DNA from: Bacteroidota bacterium
Lineage (GTDB): Bacteria; Bacteroidota; Rhodothermia; Balneolales; HLUCCA01
Length of the DNA: 6,416 bases
NCBI GenBank assembly: GCA_003448835.1
Contig: DLXM01000030.1
Span: 8,704 to 15,119 of the forward strand
Direction of reading: 5' to 3'
Below are positions 1 to 6,055 of this stretch, piece by piece. The position numbers and the translations under genes are program-made. Under the pieces are notes generated by a model. It did no database searches. It was not told where the DNA came from and saw only the letters and a list, made by a program, of their open reading frames with translations. Numbering within the stretch: position 1 is the first letter of the stretch; each line of letters begins with the position of its first letter.

Positions 1-84
1 TAACTCGGTATTGCTTCCCGATTGATTTTGGGAATTAGACCAAAAATGACAAGTTGACCCTTTGACAAATTGATCAACGATAAT

Positions 85-90
85 AAGGAG
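85..90 (+). promoter_or_regulatory. Shine-Dalgarno AAGGAG for the AraC-type gene
   Basis: A clear AAGGAG stands 5 bases before ATG 96 and 2 bases before ATG 93. It therefore favours the second ATG of the ATGATG pair as the start. Most other genes in the window lack such a site. Confidence 0.6.
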
Positions 91-95
91 ATATG

Positions 96-485
96 ATGAA
101 AAGAAGACTTCGTATCAACTTTGCATTGGAGATTCTTAGGTCAAATATCCAAAGTATCAGATCAGTCTCAGACTGGTCTGATATGATGGGTTGGGACCGG
201 GCAGAATTTTCAAGGCAATTCGCAAAGATGTATGGTGAGAATGCAAAAGCAGCTTATCACAGATATAAGCTTAAATCAATCGATAAGTTTTTCTGTGCAC
301 AACCGAATGCTAAATATTTTGAAATCGCCTATGACATGGGATTTCGGGACGAAAAAGCATTTTATGATTACATGAGATATCATACAACTCAAAGTCCGAC
401 TTCTTATAAAAAGAAGTTATTGGCAAATGAGGCTTCAATTGGAGTGACATCGAGAAAAAGTATTATTGCTAAGCGAAAGTTATGA
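96..485 (+). CDS. Stand-alone AraC-type helix-turn-helix DNA-binding protein (129 aa)
   Basis: This is probably a small transcriptional regulator made almost only of an AraC/XylS-type DNA-binding domain. Two helix-turn-helix units can be seen. The first is at about residues 24-56 (SVSDWSDMMGWDRAEFSRQF followed by YGENAKAAYHRYKL). The second is at about 74-106 and has the family signature IAYDMGF, then F89, then SP and Y104 before a lysine run, matching the usual A-x-x-x-GF-x-(D/S)-x-x-x-F ... (T/S)P-x-x-(Y/F) pattern. The C-terminal tail (105-129) is rich in Lys and Arg. No N-terminal ligand-binding or receiver domain is present, and typical AraC regulators are 250-300 aa. ATG 96 is preferred because AAGGAG (85-90) lies 5 bases upstream; ATG 93 is also in frame but only 2 bases away. 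The gene is complete and has no plus-strand neighbour inside the window. Target genes and effector cannot be inferred. The fold assignment is fairly sure; the function as a regulator is inference. Confidence 0.75.
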   Translation: MKRRLRINFALEILRSNIQSIRSVSDWSDMMGWDRAEFSRQFAKMYGENAKAAYHRYKLKSIDKFFCAQPNAKYFEIAYDMGFRDEKAFYDYMRYHTTQSPTSYKKKLLANEASIGVTSRKSIIAKRKL

Positions 486-566
486 TATGTTCTCTTAACT
501 TTTATCAGTGGCCGAATGGCCTCTTATAAAGAGTCTGTGTAAGTTCTGAGAAATCACGTTTTATGT

Positions 567-584
567 AGTCCCTCATGGGGGACT
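567..584. repeat. Inverted repeat / hairpin, 7-bp stem with 4-base loop
   Basis: AGTCCCT (567-573) pairs with GGGGACT (578-584) around the loop CATG. Six pairs are Watson-Crick and one is G-T. It is the most GC-rich hairpin of the convergent gap and might act in transcript termination or 3'-end protection for either neighbour. No U-tract follows on either strand, so it is not called a terminator. Confidence 0.5.
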
Positions 585-596
585 TGCCGAATTTCT

Positions 597-610
597 AATT
601 CTATAGAATT
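597..610. repeat. Perfect 14-bp palindrome AATTCTATAGAATT
   Basis: The 14 bases read the same on both strands with no spacer. Such a site suits binding of a dimeric protein better than an RNA hairpin, because there is no loop. It lies downstream of the stop codons of both flanking genes, where an operator would be unusual. Function unknown; in AT-rich DNA it could be chance. Confidence 0.4.
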
Positions 611-629
611 TAAGTGATTATGTACTTCA

Positions 630-644
630 AATCAGCAGCTGATT
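630..644. repeat. Inverted repeat AATCAGC-A-GCTGATT
   Basis: Two 7-base arms are perfectly complementary around a single central A. It lies 45 bases beyond the stop codon of the acetyltransferase gene on the minus strand. Function unknown; it belongs to the cluster of palindromes in this gap. Confidence 0.4.
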
Positions 645-688
645 GTGTAGCCGGAATTTTGTGTACATTTCCAATTAAATAATAGCAC

Positions 689-1171
689 TTATAAGTCTCT
701 GGTTAGAAACAGCATGGCATGATTTCCGTCATTGAATCCCAATCGACGATATAATCGTTCAGCCGGATTATCAGTTCGTACCTCAAGTGCCAGTTTGCAA
801 TATCCAAGCTCTTTCGCCTTGGCTGCAACGGTTTCGATCAGTGTCCCACCAATGTTTTTACCTCGATGTTCAGGTAATACTACGACATCGTGAATATTAA
901 GCAATGGACGGGCTTTGAAGGTTGAATATCCCGGAAAACTGTTTACGAGTCCAACCGGATTAGTTCGATCATCATTTAAGTAGGCCAAAAATGAGATTGC
1001 ACCATTAACGTGTGGTAAATCTCGTTTTAATCCATTTAGTACATCAGCCGGAAGTGGCTTTTCATTTGCCATTGGATCCATTGAATATGCGTTAAGCATA
1101 AACAACAGGTGCTCCATCTGAGTTGGATTCGAGTAATCAACCTGAACACAGTTTACTTTTTCACTACTCAT
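689..1171 (-). CDS. GNAT-family N-acetyltransferase (160 aa)
   Basis: A single-domain GCN5-related acetyltransferase that should move an acetyl group from acetyl-CoA to an amine; the substrate cannot be told. Motif A is at about residues 96-111 (VVVLPEHRGKNIGGTL), where the acetyl-CoA pyrophosphate loop reads RGKNIG, so Asn106 replaces the first glycine of the usual R-x-x-G-x-G/A. Motif B is at about 128-146 (ALEVRTDNPAERLYRRLGF), with N135, the Tyr at 141 that often serves as general acid, and G145-F146. The length is normal for the family. The start at 1171 is chosen because AAGGAGG lies 11 bases upstream; it leaves 1 base after the prfC stop. ATG 1180 would be only 2 bases from that site and overlap prfC by 8 bases, and ATG 1216 lies deep inside prfC. 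It is the last gene of the scpA-M28-prfC block and is likely translated by coupling to prfC. Family sure; role open (small molecule, peptide or protein N-acetylation). Confidence 0.88.
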   Translation of the reverse strand: MSSEKVNCVQVDYSNPTQMEHLLFMLNAYSMDPMANEKPLPADVLNGLKRDLPHVNGAISFLAYLNDDRTNPVGLVNSFPGYSTFKARPLLNIHDVVVLPEHRGKNIGGTLIETVAAKAKELGYCKLALEVRTDNPAERLYRRLGFNDGNHAMLFLTRDL

Positions 1172-1172
1172 A

Positions 1173-2792
1173 TTATTCATTCCCTCCTTTGTAAATGTAC
1201 AAGTTGTTTTCTCCAACAGCTTCTATGGCAGTATTTAATGCATATGCTGACTCAAACAAAGCAATTGGATTATTTTCAAGATCTCGGGTTACATTCGTAG
1301 AATAACTTGCATCCAACTTTTGGAGCACTGCTTCATTTTTGGGCAACCATCTGGCTGCAAAAAATGGTGAAGGACTCATTATCATTTCGACTTTATATTC
1401 AAATTGCATTCGGTGTTTAACAACATCAAACTGCAACGCTCCAACCGTACCCAATAATAATTCATTACCAACCCCATTGGGAACCTCAAAAACGTGAACA
1501 ACCCCTTCTTCAGATAGCTGTTTTAGTCCCTCACGTAATTGTTTCCGTTTAAAAGGATCTTTTGCAGAAGCTTTCATGAAATGTTCAGGCGAAAACAATG
1601 GAATTACATCAAATTTTACCGGTTTGTCCTCATAAAGTGTACTTCCAATTCGAAAATCACCCGGATTAAATAAAGCCACAATGTCACCCGGATAGGCCAC
1701 TTCCAATAAAGCCCGTTCATCACCCATTAATGAATGGGGAGTGCTCATACGAACTTTACGCCCGGTGTTCTCCAAAACCACTTCAATTCCTCTTCTGAAA
1801 ACCCCAGAGGCTATGCGCACGAAAGCAGTACAATCGCGGTGATCCGGATTCATGTTTGCCTGCATTTTAAATACAAATCCCGAAAAGGGCTCTTCAAGTT
1901 CTCTTATTTCATCGCCAACATGAACATAAGGCTTAGGAGTCGGAGCCAGGTCTGCAAAATATTTCAAAAAGAGATCCAGTCCGAAGTTGTTTAATGCCGA
2001 ACCAAAGAATACCGGAGAAACTTTACCAGTTCTGAAATCATCAGGATCCATATTATGGAAGTCGTCATCAATCAAATCGATAATTTCGGTTAGTTCTTTT
2101 TTGTATTGTGGACTCAAAGTACTCGCGTCCAATCCGGCTTCAAAACTCAGTATTTCTGCACCGGCTTGTTTCGAACCTTGTTTATTTTTCACATACAAAT
2201 GAAGTTCTTTTCCAATGAGGTCATGAACTCCTTGAAAATCCGGACCATATCCAACCGGCCAGTTTGCCGGAATTGCTGTTAGTCCGAGTTTAGATTCAAT
2301 ATTACTGAGTACCTCAATTGGTTCCATCCCGGGACGGTCACACTTATTCACAAAGGTGATAATAGGAATATTTCTAAGCTTACAAACCTGGTAAAGTTTT
2401 TCTGTTTGTTCCTCGACACCTTTAGCAACGTCAATCACCATCAATGCGCAATCTGCTGCTACCAGTGTTCGAAGTGTATCTTCAGAGAAATCCTTGTGCC
2501 CCGGAGTATCCAGTAGATTATACTTCACACCATCTTTTTCGAATCGCAAAACGGAAGATGTAACTGAAATACCCCTCTCCTGCTCAATAGCCATCCAGTC
2601 GGATGTGGCATGACGCGCAGCCTTTCGCTGTTTAATTGAACCGGCTTCGTGAATAGCCCCTCCATAAAGTAATAACTTTTCTGTGAGGGTGGTTTTACCA
2701 GCATCCGGGTGGGAAATAATTGCAAAGGTCCGCCTCTGGCGAACCTCTGCTTCAATTACGGTCTCTTTTTTCAAAACTTTCGTGTCGGACAT
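1173..2792 (-). CDS. prfC: Peptide chain release factor 3 (RF3), translational GTPase
   Basis: RF3 is a cytoplasmic GTPase that binds the ribosome after peptide release and helps remove RF1 or RF2. The 539 aa fit the family (about 530). GTPase motifs are all present: the G1 P-loop SHPDAGKTT at 27-35, QERGISV at 71-77 (the switch I/G2 region), G3 DTPGH at 95-99, G4 NKCD at 149-152 and the G5-type GSAL at 264-267. The SDWMAIEQERGISVTSS stretch and the insert between G4 and G5 are typical of RF3 rather than EF-G. The C-terminal half carries the beta-barrel domain II (about 300-390) and the RF3 domain III (about 395-520, with KRKQLREGLKQLSEEG and VGALQFDVVKHRM). ATG 2792 gives a normal N-terminus; no Shine-Dalgarno is visible in the 14 bases after the peptidase stop, so translation may be coupled. 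It is complete and nothing is missing. Confidence 0.97.
   Translation of the reverse strand: MSDTKVLKKETVIEAEVRQRRTFAIISHPDAGKTTLTEKLLLYGGAIHEAGSIKQRKAARHATSDWMAIEQERGISVTSSVLRFEKDGVKYNLLDTPGHKDFSEDTLRTLVAADCALMVIDVAKGVEEQTEKLYQVCKLRNIPIITFVNKCDRPGMEPIEVLSNIESKLGLTAIPANWPVGYGPDFQGVHDLIGKELHLYVKNKQGSKQAGAEILSFEAGLDASTLSPQYKKELTEIIDLIDDDFHNMDPDDFRTGKVSPVFFGSALNNFGLDLFLKYFADLAPTPKPYVHVGDEIRELEEPFSGFVFKMQANMNPDHRDCTAFVRIASGVFRRGIEVVLENTGRKVRMSTPHSLMGDERALLEVAYPGDIVALFNPGDFRIGSTLYEDKPVKFDVIPLFSPEHFMKASAKDPFKRKQLREGLKQLSEEGVVHVFEVPNGVGNELLLGTVGALQFDVVKHRMQFEYKVEMIMSPSPFFAARWLPKNEAVLQKLDASYSTNVTRDLENNPIALFESAYALNTAIEAVGENNLYIYKGGNE
1183..1189 (-). promoter_or_regulatory. Strong Shine-Dalgarno AAGGAGG inside the 3' end of prfC
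   Basis: On the minus strand AAGGAGG is read across the codons for Lys-Gly-Gly near the prfC C-terminus (YKGGNE). It lies 11 bases before ATG 1171 and 2 bases before ATG 1180. It is the only strong ribosome binding site in the four-gene block and decides the start of the acetyltransferase gene. Confidence 0.7.
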
Positions 2793-2806
2793 CTAAATTT
2801 TAAGAA

Positions 2807-4510
2807 TTATCGGCTATTTGTCTGCGTGATATTGATAAACTCCTGGCTATCAACAACTGGTCGTTCCGGATTATTTGCTAATTCTGCCGCAGTAGAATAA
2901 ATCTGGCGGGTAATTTTAGCATATTTATTGTATAGGATTTTGTCCGGCGTGTCAGAAGGTCTGTGATAATCTACATGTACACCCGTGAAATAAAATGCGA
3001 AAGGAATTCCGAGTCGACCAAAATTCCAGTGGTCACTTCTTCTGTAGAACTGATTTGGATCCGTCAGGTCGTTATACTTCATATCAAATCGAATTTCATT
3101 TCCATTTAATTCATTCGCTTTGTTTAATGTAGTATTGAGTCCACTACTGATAATTTCGGCTCCAATGATATAAACATAATCTTCTTCACCAGCGGCTTCG
3201 TGTTCTTCGTCGATACGACCAATCATATCAACATTCAAATTTGCGATGATATTCTCAACAGGTACCGTTGGGTGATCGGAATAATAACGCGATCCCAACA
3301 AACCAATTTCTTCAGCGGTTACATGTAGAAACATGACACTTCGTTTTGGACCTTTACCTGCCAGTTTTGCGTCATTCATTGCTTTTGCCATCGTCATAAC
3401 AGCCACGGTTCCACTTCCATCGTCATCTGCGCCATTATAAATTCGGTCGCCGGTTGCATCCGGAGCGCCAATACCAGTGTGGTCGTAATGCGCAGTTACA
3501 ATAACATATTCATCTTTAAGCAAAGGATCTGATCCTTCAACTACTGCTATGATGTTTTGTGTTGGAACTTGTATCGTTTCAAGAGTCGCTTTTGAACTGA
3601 GGGAATAATTCAGTTGAAATGGTTTAAAAGCAGATGGATTTGAACTCACAGTTTGATAAAACTCACCAATATTGGATCCACTTTCGCTTAAACCCAGCAA
3701 CATTTCAGCATGTGAAGGATTTATATTCAATACAGTTGCTCTGAATCCGCCACGTGGATTAGTATATTCCAGTGACAATCGACCCGGCATGCCAAAAACT
3801 GAACCTGCGGCTAATGCATCGTTCATAAACTCAGTCTCATCAAAATGAGAAACCATAATCAATCCGGCTGCACCTCTGCGGAAAATTAAATCACTGAGTC
3901 GCTGACGGCTACCGATTTCGGCTGAAACAAGGGTATCACCATCAACAACATGTTGGATTTCTTCAAAAATCATGACCCATTTATCCTTGATTTCTAACCC
4001 TTCAAGATGGTCAATATTTCTATTTGCATCAGTTATACCATAACCGGCAAAAATGATATCAGCTGTGGCACTAACTTCACCACCAAAAGCCGGGTAAAAT
4101 GCAGAAACAGTAGAGTTTGAGAAGGTCCCCTCATACACTGCGGTGCTATCTCCATCCACAACCTGAATGATTTTGGTTTCAATAGACTTATTTGCCTGAC
4201 CCTGAAGATTAAATTTCTGAAAGTATCCATCCTCGAGTCCGGCTTTTACGCCATGAGCTTTGTAATAAGCGGTGATATAATCGGCTGCTTTTTGCATGCC
4301 GGGCTGACCGGTTCCGCGTCCCTCGAAACTATCACTTGCAACTATGTGTAAATGCTCGCTTAATAGCTCCGGAGTAAGAGATTTGTTGAAATCGTGGATG
4401 GTTGCCAATGCATTCACATCAGATGAACCACTCTGTTGGTTATTGACGGACCCACATGAAGCGAATGTGAAAATGAGCAACAGTGTTGCGGGATACAGAT
4501 ATATCTTCAT
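2807..4510 (-). CDS. M28-family zinc peptidase, predicted lipoprotein with PA-like insert
   Basis: A secreted metallo-exopeptidase, probably an aminopeptidase that trims peptides outside the cytoplasm. The N-terminus is a lipoprotein signal: a hydrophobic stretch (about 5-18) ending FASC, with Cys19 as the likely lipidated residue. A protease-associated (PA) type domain fits about 130-280 (DIIFAGYGI, AAGLIMVSH). The M28 catalytic core runs from about 315 to 545. Co-catalytic zinc ligands can be read by family pattern: H341 (TAHYDHTG), D363 (GADDDGSG), E401 with catalytic E400 (TAEEIGLLGS), D428 (NVDMIGR) and H516 (DYHRPSDTPD). All five ligands and the catalytic Glu are present, so it should be active. 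The 567 aa suit the PA-containing M28 group. It starts 18 bases after the scpA stop and ends 14 bases before prfC; no clear Shine-Dalgarno precedes ATG 4510. Substrate unknown. No functional link to ScpA or RF3 is evident. Confidence 0.92.
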   Translation of the reverse strand: MKIYLYPATLLLIFTFASCGSVNNQQSGSSDVNALATIHDFNKSLTPELLSEHLHIVASDSFEGRGTGQPGMQKAADYITAYYKAHGVKAGLEDGYFQKFNLQGQANKSIETKIIQVVDGDSTAVYEGTFSNSTVSAFYPAFGGEVSATADIIFAGYGITDANRNIDHLEGLEIKDKWVMIFEEIQHVVDGDTLVSAEIGSRQRLSDLIFRRGAAGLIMVSHFDETEFMNDALAAGSVFGMPGRLSLEYTNPRGGFRATVLNINPSHAEMLLGLSESGSNIGEFYQTVSSNPSAFKPFQLNYSLSSKATLETIQVPTQNIIAVVEGSDPLLKDEYVIVTAHYDHTGIGAPDATGDRIYNGADDDGSGTVAVMTMAKAMNDAKLAGKGPKRSVMFLHVTAEEIGLLGSRYYSDHPTVPVENIIANLNVDMIGRIDEEHEAAGEEDYVYIIGAEIISSGLNTTLNKANELNGNEIRFDMKYNDLTDPNQFYRRSDHWNFGRLGIPFAFYFTGVHVDYHRPSDTPDKILYNKYAKITRQIYSTAAELANNPERPVVDSQEFINITQTNSR

Positions 4511-4528
4511 GATTTTATCGTTAATTGA

Positions 4529-5272
4529 TCAATTTTGGTTTAAAATTTTTTCTGCAGAGGGTAATTCAATTGAAAACTCCATGCTGTCATCGCTTACAAA
4601 AAGTACTAATCTCTGGTCTTTTACCATCTCCAGGATTGCTAAAAAAGTGACAATAACCACCATTTTATGTTTTGCATCCTCACAAATCTGCCAAAAAGAA
4701 AGTCTGCCCCGAGTCCGGATCCTGTCGATGATAAATGAACTGCGCTCTTCAATATTCGTTTTTACCATCTGGACTTTGTGCACGATTTCATCCCTGGCAA
4801 CTTTGTTTAGAATTTGTCGATATGCTGCAATTAAATCAAAAAGCGAAACGTCTTTTAATGGCTCTTGATCAACGGGTTGATCAACAATATCGGGCTCTAA
4901 ATAGCTACGTCGGTATGAACTTCTGGCTCTGGCATCAAAGTTAAGCAGTTCCTCGCCCATTTCCTTGTATCTTTTATATTCCAAAAGGCTTTGAACCAAC
5001 TCAAAACGTGGATCGGACTCATCAAATTCATCATCTGCGATGTCCACCCGGGGCAACATCATTTTGGCTTTAATCGACATCAGGGTACTGGCCATGTAGA
5101 TGAATTCACTGGCAACGCCCAGATCGAGTTCTTCCAAAAACTGGAGGTACTCTAAAAACTGTTCAGTTATATACGATATGGGAATATCATAGATGTCCAG
5201 TTCGTCACGACGGATGAAGAATAGTAGCAGGTCCAGTGGACCCTCAAAGTTTTGTAGTTGTACCCGATACAT
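4529..5272 (-). CDS. scpA: Segregation and condensation protein A (ScpA kleisin)
   Basis: ScpA is the kleisin subunit that bridges the two heads of the SMC dimer and, with ScpB, forms the bacterial condensin needed for chromosome compaction and segregation. The 247 aa match the family. The N-terminal helical domain that touches the SMC neck has the signature FEGPLDLLL at 9-17, followed by DELDIYDIPISYIT. The segment FIYMASTLMSIKAKMMLP at 57-74 is the usual second signature. An acidic linker (about 78-90) and a variable middle lead to a C-terminal winged-helix domain (about 170-245) with VVIVTFLAILEMVKDQRL, which binds the SMC cap. It is the first gene of the minus-strand block and faces the sigma factor gene across 190 bases. 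No Shine-Dalgarno is visible before ATG 5272. scpB, often next to scpA, is not in this window; an M28 peptidase takes that position. Identity is certain from the signatures. Confidence 0.96.
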   Translation of the reverse strand: MYRVQLQNFEGPLDLLLFFIRRDELDIYDIPISYITEQFLEYLQFLEELDLGVASEFIYMASTLMSIKAKMMLPRVDIADDEFDESDPRFELVQSLLEYKRYKEMGEELLNFDARARSSYRRSYLEPDIVDQPVDQEPLKDVSLFDLIAAYRQILNKVARDEIVHKVQMVKTNIEERSSFIIDRIRTRGRLSFWQICEDAKHKMVVIVTFLAILEMVKDQRLVLFVSDDSMEFSIELPSAEKILNQN

Positions 5273-5340
5273 AGAAAATTTTTATGACCTAATATAACAA
5301 ATTCACGGGTATGCATTGATAACGCATTAAATTGTGAAAA

Positions 5341-5357
5341 AACAAAATATTTTTGTT
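5341..5357. repeat. Inverted repeat AACAAAA-TAT-TTTTGTT upstream of the sigma gene
   Basis: Two perfect 7-base arms surround a 3-base centre. It sits 5 bases before the possible -35 box of the sigma gene and about 70 bases upstream of the scpA start, so it could be an operator shared by both genes. It is made only of A/T plus one G/C pair, so chance is possible. Confidence 0.35.
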
Positions 5358-5362
5358 AAGTG

Positions 5363-5391
5363 TTGATTAATTGATTTACAAGCATTAACAT
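5363..5391 (+). promoter_or_regulatory. Possible promoter of the sigma factor gene (TTGATT-17-TAACAT)
   Basis: TTGATT (5363-5368) and TAACAT (5386-5391) are 17 bases apart, the normal spacing for a primary-sigma promoter, and each matches the classical consensus at 4 of 6 positions. Transcription would begin near 5398, giving a leader of about 70 bases. The match is modest in AT-rich DNA, and Bacteroidota-type promoters have a different consensus, so this is tentative. Confidence 0.3.
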
Positions 5392-5457
5392 AATGTGTGA
5401 GAGTTAGTTGTCATTTAGCACTTTTGGTCGAGAGTCTTATTCGTCGAAAACTCTAAC

Positions 5458-5462
5458 GGGAG
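5458..5462 (+). promoter_or_regulatory. GGGAG ribosome binding site that decides the sigma gene start
   Basis: The only purine-rich site before the sigma gene ends immediately before ATG 5463. That is too close for that codon to be the start, and it favours GTG 5469 (6-base spacing) or ATG 5475 (12-base spacing). Confidence 0.4.
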
Positions 5463-5468
5463 ATGATT

Positions 5469-6047
5469 GTGTATATGTTTGATGAGGGTTCAAAACCCAA
5501 TGATCCAGATTTGGTCAGTACACAACTGAACAATCTGCGGAGAGATATGGTTATGTTTTTAAAATATCAACATGGAGCGGATGAAATCGATGCCATGGAT
5601 GCTACTCAAGAGACGTTATATATTTTATTCAAAATGTGGAAAAAAAATGAGCTGGACAATGTAAAAGCTCATAAAGCGTATATGTTCAAAATATTGAGGA
5701 ACCAATATTTTAAAATGATTCGGGATCGATCTATGTATTCCCATGAACCCATTGAATCGTATCTGGAAAAAATAGAATCCAACACTGTTGAAGATTTTTC
5801 CGAAAAAGAAAACATCCAATTACTTACTGAATGTATTACAAAATTATCCTCTAAACATCAGAAATACATCAATTATTGGTTAAATAATCAGAATCCAAAT
5901 ACAATCGAATTTTCAGAAAAATTTGATATTTCTACTTCGAATGCATGGACCATTAAGCACCGTTTAATTACTATTCTTAAAAAATGCGTGCTAAAAAAGC
6001 TTAATGGATATGTGGGATGTGATAAATCCGGAGGTAAAATGAACTAA
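5469..6047 (+). CDS. Divergent sigma-70-family (ECF-like) RNA polymerase sigma factor
   Basis: A small two-domain sigma factor that would direct RNA polymerase to a set of unknown promoters. Numbered from ATG 5463 (194 aa), region 2 covers about 25-90: the stretch from DATQETLYILFKMWK through AYMFKILRNQYFKMIRDR matches the ECF pattern (D..QET...W....AYLF.I.RN...D..R). Region 4 covers about 116-178 (LTECITKLSSKHQKYINYWL then FSEKFDISTSNAWTIKHRL), a recognisable but divergent helix-turn-helix. The start is uncertain. GGGAG (5458-5462) touches ATG 5463, is 6 bases from GTG 5469 and 12 from ATG 5475, so GTG 5469 (192 aa) is chosen on spacing. The C-terminal tail (about 180-194, with one Cys) is not part of the sigma fold. 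No anti-sigma gene follows; the next gene is ppk1, tail to tail. Family likely, regulon unknown. Confidence 0.78.
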   Translation: MYMFDEGSKPNDPDLVSTQLNNLRRDMVMFLKYQHGADEIDAMDATQETLYILFKMWKKNELDNVKAHKAYMFKILRNQYFKMIRDRSMYSHEPIESYLEKIESNTVEDFSEKENIQLLTECITKLSSKHQKYINYWLNNQNPNTIEFSEKFDISTSNAWTIKHRLITILKKCVLKKLNGYVGCDKSGGKMN

Positions 6048-6055
6048 CATGACCA

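Larger units (their letters stand above)
486..688. other. Convergent intergenic region with several inverted repeats
   Basis: This 203-base gap lies between the 3' ends of the AraC-type gene and the acetyltransferase gene. I see no coding region in it. It holds a GGCC-GAAT-GGCC hairpin (510-521), a CTCTT-ATA-AAGAG hairpin (521-533), a stronger AGTCCCT/GGGGACT hairpin (567-584), a perfect 14-base palindrome (597-610) and a 15-base near-palindrome (630-644). None is followed by a clear T-run on either strand, so no canonical intrinsic terminator can be assigned, although transcripts from both sides presumably end here. Confidence 0.6.
5273..5462. promoter_or_regulatory. Divergent intergenic region between scpA and the sigma factor gene
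   Basis: This 190-base, very AT-rich gap must hold the promoters for the minus-strand scpA block and for the plus-strand sigma gene. It contains an inverted repeat (5341-5357), a TTGATT direct repeat (5363-5376), a possible plus-strand promoter (5363-5391) and an imperfect AGAGT/ACTCT repeat just before the sigma gene. I could not assign a convincing promoter to scpA: a TATATT-like box exists on the minus strand but without a fitting -35. Confidence 0.6.

Noticed and set aside
15..34. TTCCC/GGGAA inverted repeat near the left edge, as terminator of a gene to the left
   Set aside because: The stem is 5 pairs with a 10-base loop and no T-run, and no gene end can be supported there, although TAA happens to stand at 1-3.
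54..84. Promoter-like TTGACC and GATAAT, and a perfect TTGACA at 62-67, before the AraC-type gene
   Set aside because: Spacings are 19 and 11 bases, and the -10 would put the transcript start at about 91, beyond the clear Shine-Dalgarno at 85-90, so it cannot be the working promoter of this gene as annotated.
2525..2755. Second minus-strand frame inside prfC
   Set aside because: It overlaps the GTPase domain of prfC in another frame and has no independent support.
4344..4868. Plus-strand open frame of 174 codons across the M28-scpA junction
   Set aside because: It is fully antisense to two well-supported genes, shows no recognisable motif, and has no ribosome binding site; it is a shadow frame.
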